Assembly (NCBI GenBank): GCA_945938055.1
Contig: CAMEUH010000001.1
Coordinates: 7,601-71,600, forward strand
Length of the DNA: 64,000 bases
Direction of reading: 5' to 3'
Origin: an uncultured Eubacteriaceae bacterium
Lineage (GTDB): Bacteria > Bacillota > Clostridia > Lachnospirales > Lachnospiraceae
Shown here: in pieces, positions 63,341-64,000 of the stretch
How the letters are laid out: each line of letters starts with the position of its first letter
How positions within the stretch are numbered: the first letter of the stretch is position 1
Program-made: the position numbers and the translations under genes
The notes under the pieces: generated by a model
Seen by the model: only the letters and a program-made list of their open reading frames with translations
Told to the model about the DNA's origin: nothing
Databases searched by the model: none

Positions 63341-63478
63341 GTTAATTCCTTCTTTCCCTATTATGTTGTTCTATCATTTTCCTAAGATTCCTTGAAATCT
63401 TTCTACAAGTATAATAAAATATTTCTGTAAAACTGACAACATTCTATGTTAAATATATTTTCAGGAAAGGAATACATT

Positions 63479-63883
63479 ATGACAAAGAAAGAAAAAGCTA
63501 TTGAATTACACGATAAACGTTTTAACTGCTGCCAAGCGGTTGCCTGTGCATTTGCCGAAGAAATCGGTGTGGATGAGCAGATACTCTTTAAGATGGGAGA
63601 AGGCTTCGGTCTTGGCATGGGATGCATGGACGGTACCTGTGGTGCTCTCTCCGGTGCCATCATGCTTGCCGGTCTTAAAAACAGCGATGGCAACACAGAC
63701 ACTCCGGCAACCAAAGCATCTACTTATCAGTTATCAAAAGAATTATTTCAGAAATTTAAGGAAAAAACCGGCAGTACAGTCTGCCGGGAGTTAAAAGGTG
63801 TTGATACCGGCAAAATTCTCTGTTCCTGTCCGGATTGTATTTGCGCGGGTGTGGAGATTGTGGAGGATGTACTCAAATTATAA
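63479..63883 (+). CDS. C_GCAxxG_C_C family redox protein
   Basis: 134 residues. Conserved cysteines follow the family pattern: FNCCQAV (about 17-23), GMGCMDGTCGALSGA (about 48-62), and VCREL, CSCPDCICAGVE near the end. Members are thought to be metal- or cofactor-linked redox proteins, but their biochemistry is unsettled. I use the ATG at 63479 after AAAGGA. An ATG at 63446 lacks a site. It is convergent with nothing visible and ends at a terminator. Confidence 0.88.
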   Translation: MTKKEKAIELHDKRFNCCQAVACAFAEEIGVDEQILFKMGEGFGLGMGCMDGTCGALSGAIMLAGLKNSDGNTDTPATKASTYQLSKELFQKFKEKTGSTVCRELKGVDTGKILCSCPDCICAGVEIVEDVLKL

Positions 63884-63903
63884 AATAATAAGTAATTCCA
63901 TAC

Positions 63904-63947
63904 GGTGCTGTCACTTTAACGATGAAATTTCGTGAAGCGACAGCACC
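63904..63947 (+). terminator. Terminator of the C_GCAxxG_C_C gene
   Basis: GGTGCTGTC (63904-63912) pairs with GACAGCACC (63939-63947), extended by an inner CTTT/GAAG-type pairing. TTTCTATT follows on the plus strand. Confidence 0.85.
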
Positions 63948-64000
63948 TTTCTATTAATTCTCGTATTCCCTTTTCAGCTTCGGCAATCTGTTCGTCCGTA

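Noticed and set aside
63954..64000. Possible 3' end of a minus-strand gene at the right edge
   Set aside because: A frame ending in LKREYEN and a stop at 63954-63956 is open to the edge, but another frame is open as well. With fewer than 16 codons visible neither can be supported.
1..64000. CRISPR arrays, insertion sequences, prophage or tRNA genes
   Set aside because: I looked for regular spaced repeats, transposase or integrase motifs and tRNA-like cloverleaves and found none that stand up. The only dispersed repeat is the three-copy motif between 39.7 and 42.9 kb.

Overview
The window reads as a low-GC, endospore-forming Firmicute of the class Clostridia, most likely a gut Lachnospiraceae. 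The reasons are dipicolinate synthase genes (dpaAB) behind a SigK-like promoter, the ribosomal order S10-spc-alpha-rplQ-ecfA1A2T-truA-rplM-rpsI, AGGAGG-type ribosome binding sites on nearly every gene, zinc-type S14, an extended L17, and many GTG starts. The genus is inferred. No rRNA or tRNA gene was recognised.

Layout. 0-5.7 kb: the start of a minus-strand gene leaving the window, a short-chain dehydrogenase, an orphan lipoprotein, then the plus-strand cluster dpaA-dpaB-asnB. 5.8-9.8 kb: a MerR/GyrI regulator with a textbook MerR promoter driving a short UvrA paralogue, and a methyltransferase. 9.9-13.6 kb: a GH5 glucanase divergent from an AraC regulator, then one 582-residue protein joining a voltage-gated-like potassium channel, a Nudix hydrolase and a nitroreductase. 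13.7-34.9 kb: the ribosomal protein superoperon on the minus strand (rpsJ to rplQ with secY, adk, map, infA, rpoA), the ECF transporter module, truA, and rplM-rpsI under its own promoter. A long structured leader RNA precedes rpsJ.

34.9-39.4 kb: a GalM-like epimerase and a four-gene membrane-protein/sigma-factor operon. 39.5-43.5 kb: an AT-rich accessory patch with two membrane-anchored XRE regulators, small secreted proteins (one frameshifted), tandem paralogues and a dispersed 18-34 bp motif. 43.5-46.7 kb: an ABC-F gene split by an in-frame amber codon, a small basic membrane protein and an RlmI-like methyltransferase. 46.7-51.5 kb: an operon of circularly permuted ATP-grasp, alpha-E protein, transglutaminase and two AstE-like hydrolases, of which one has lost its zinc ligands. 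51.5-54.1 kb: fhs under a tandem glycine riboswitch, with a phosphopantetheinyl transferase. 54.1-58.4 kb: a FUSC-type protein, an epimerase and a TPR-DUF4037-DUF4125 fusion. 58.5-60.4 kb: citrate synthase and a MarR regulator. 60.4-62.7 kb: a SigV/RsiV-like pair with an SGNH lipoprotein. 62.7-64 kb: a LUD protein and a C_GCAxxG_C_C protein.

Most noteworthy are the channel-Nudix-nitroreductase fusion, whose architecture recalls TRPM2-type chanzymes, and the ATP-grasp/alpha-E/transglutaminase operon with its active/inactive hydrolase pair, which may build and trim an unknown peptide. The S10 leader RNA and the XRE/secreted-protein patch follow.
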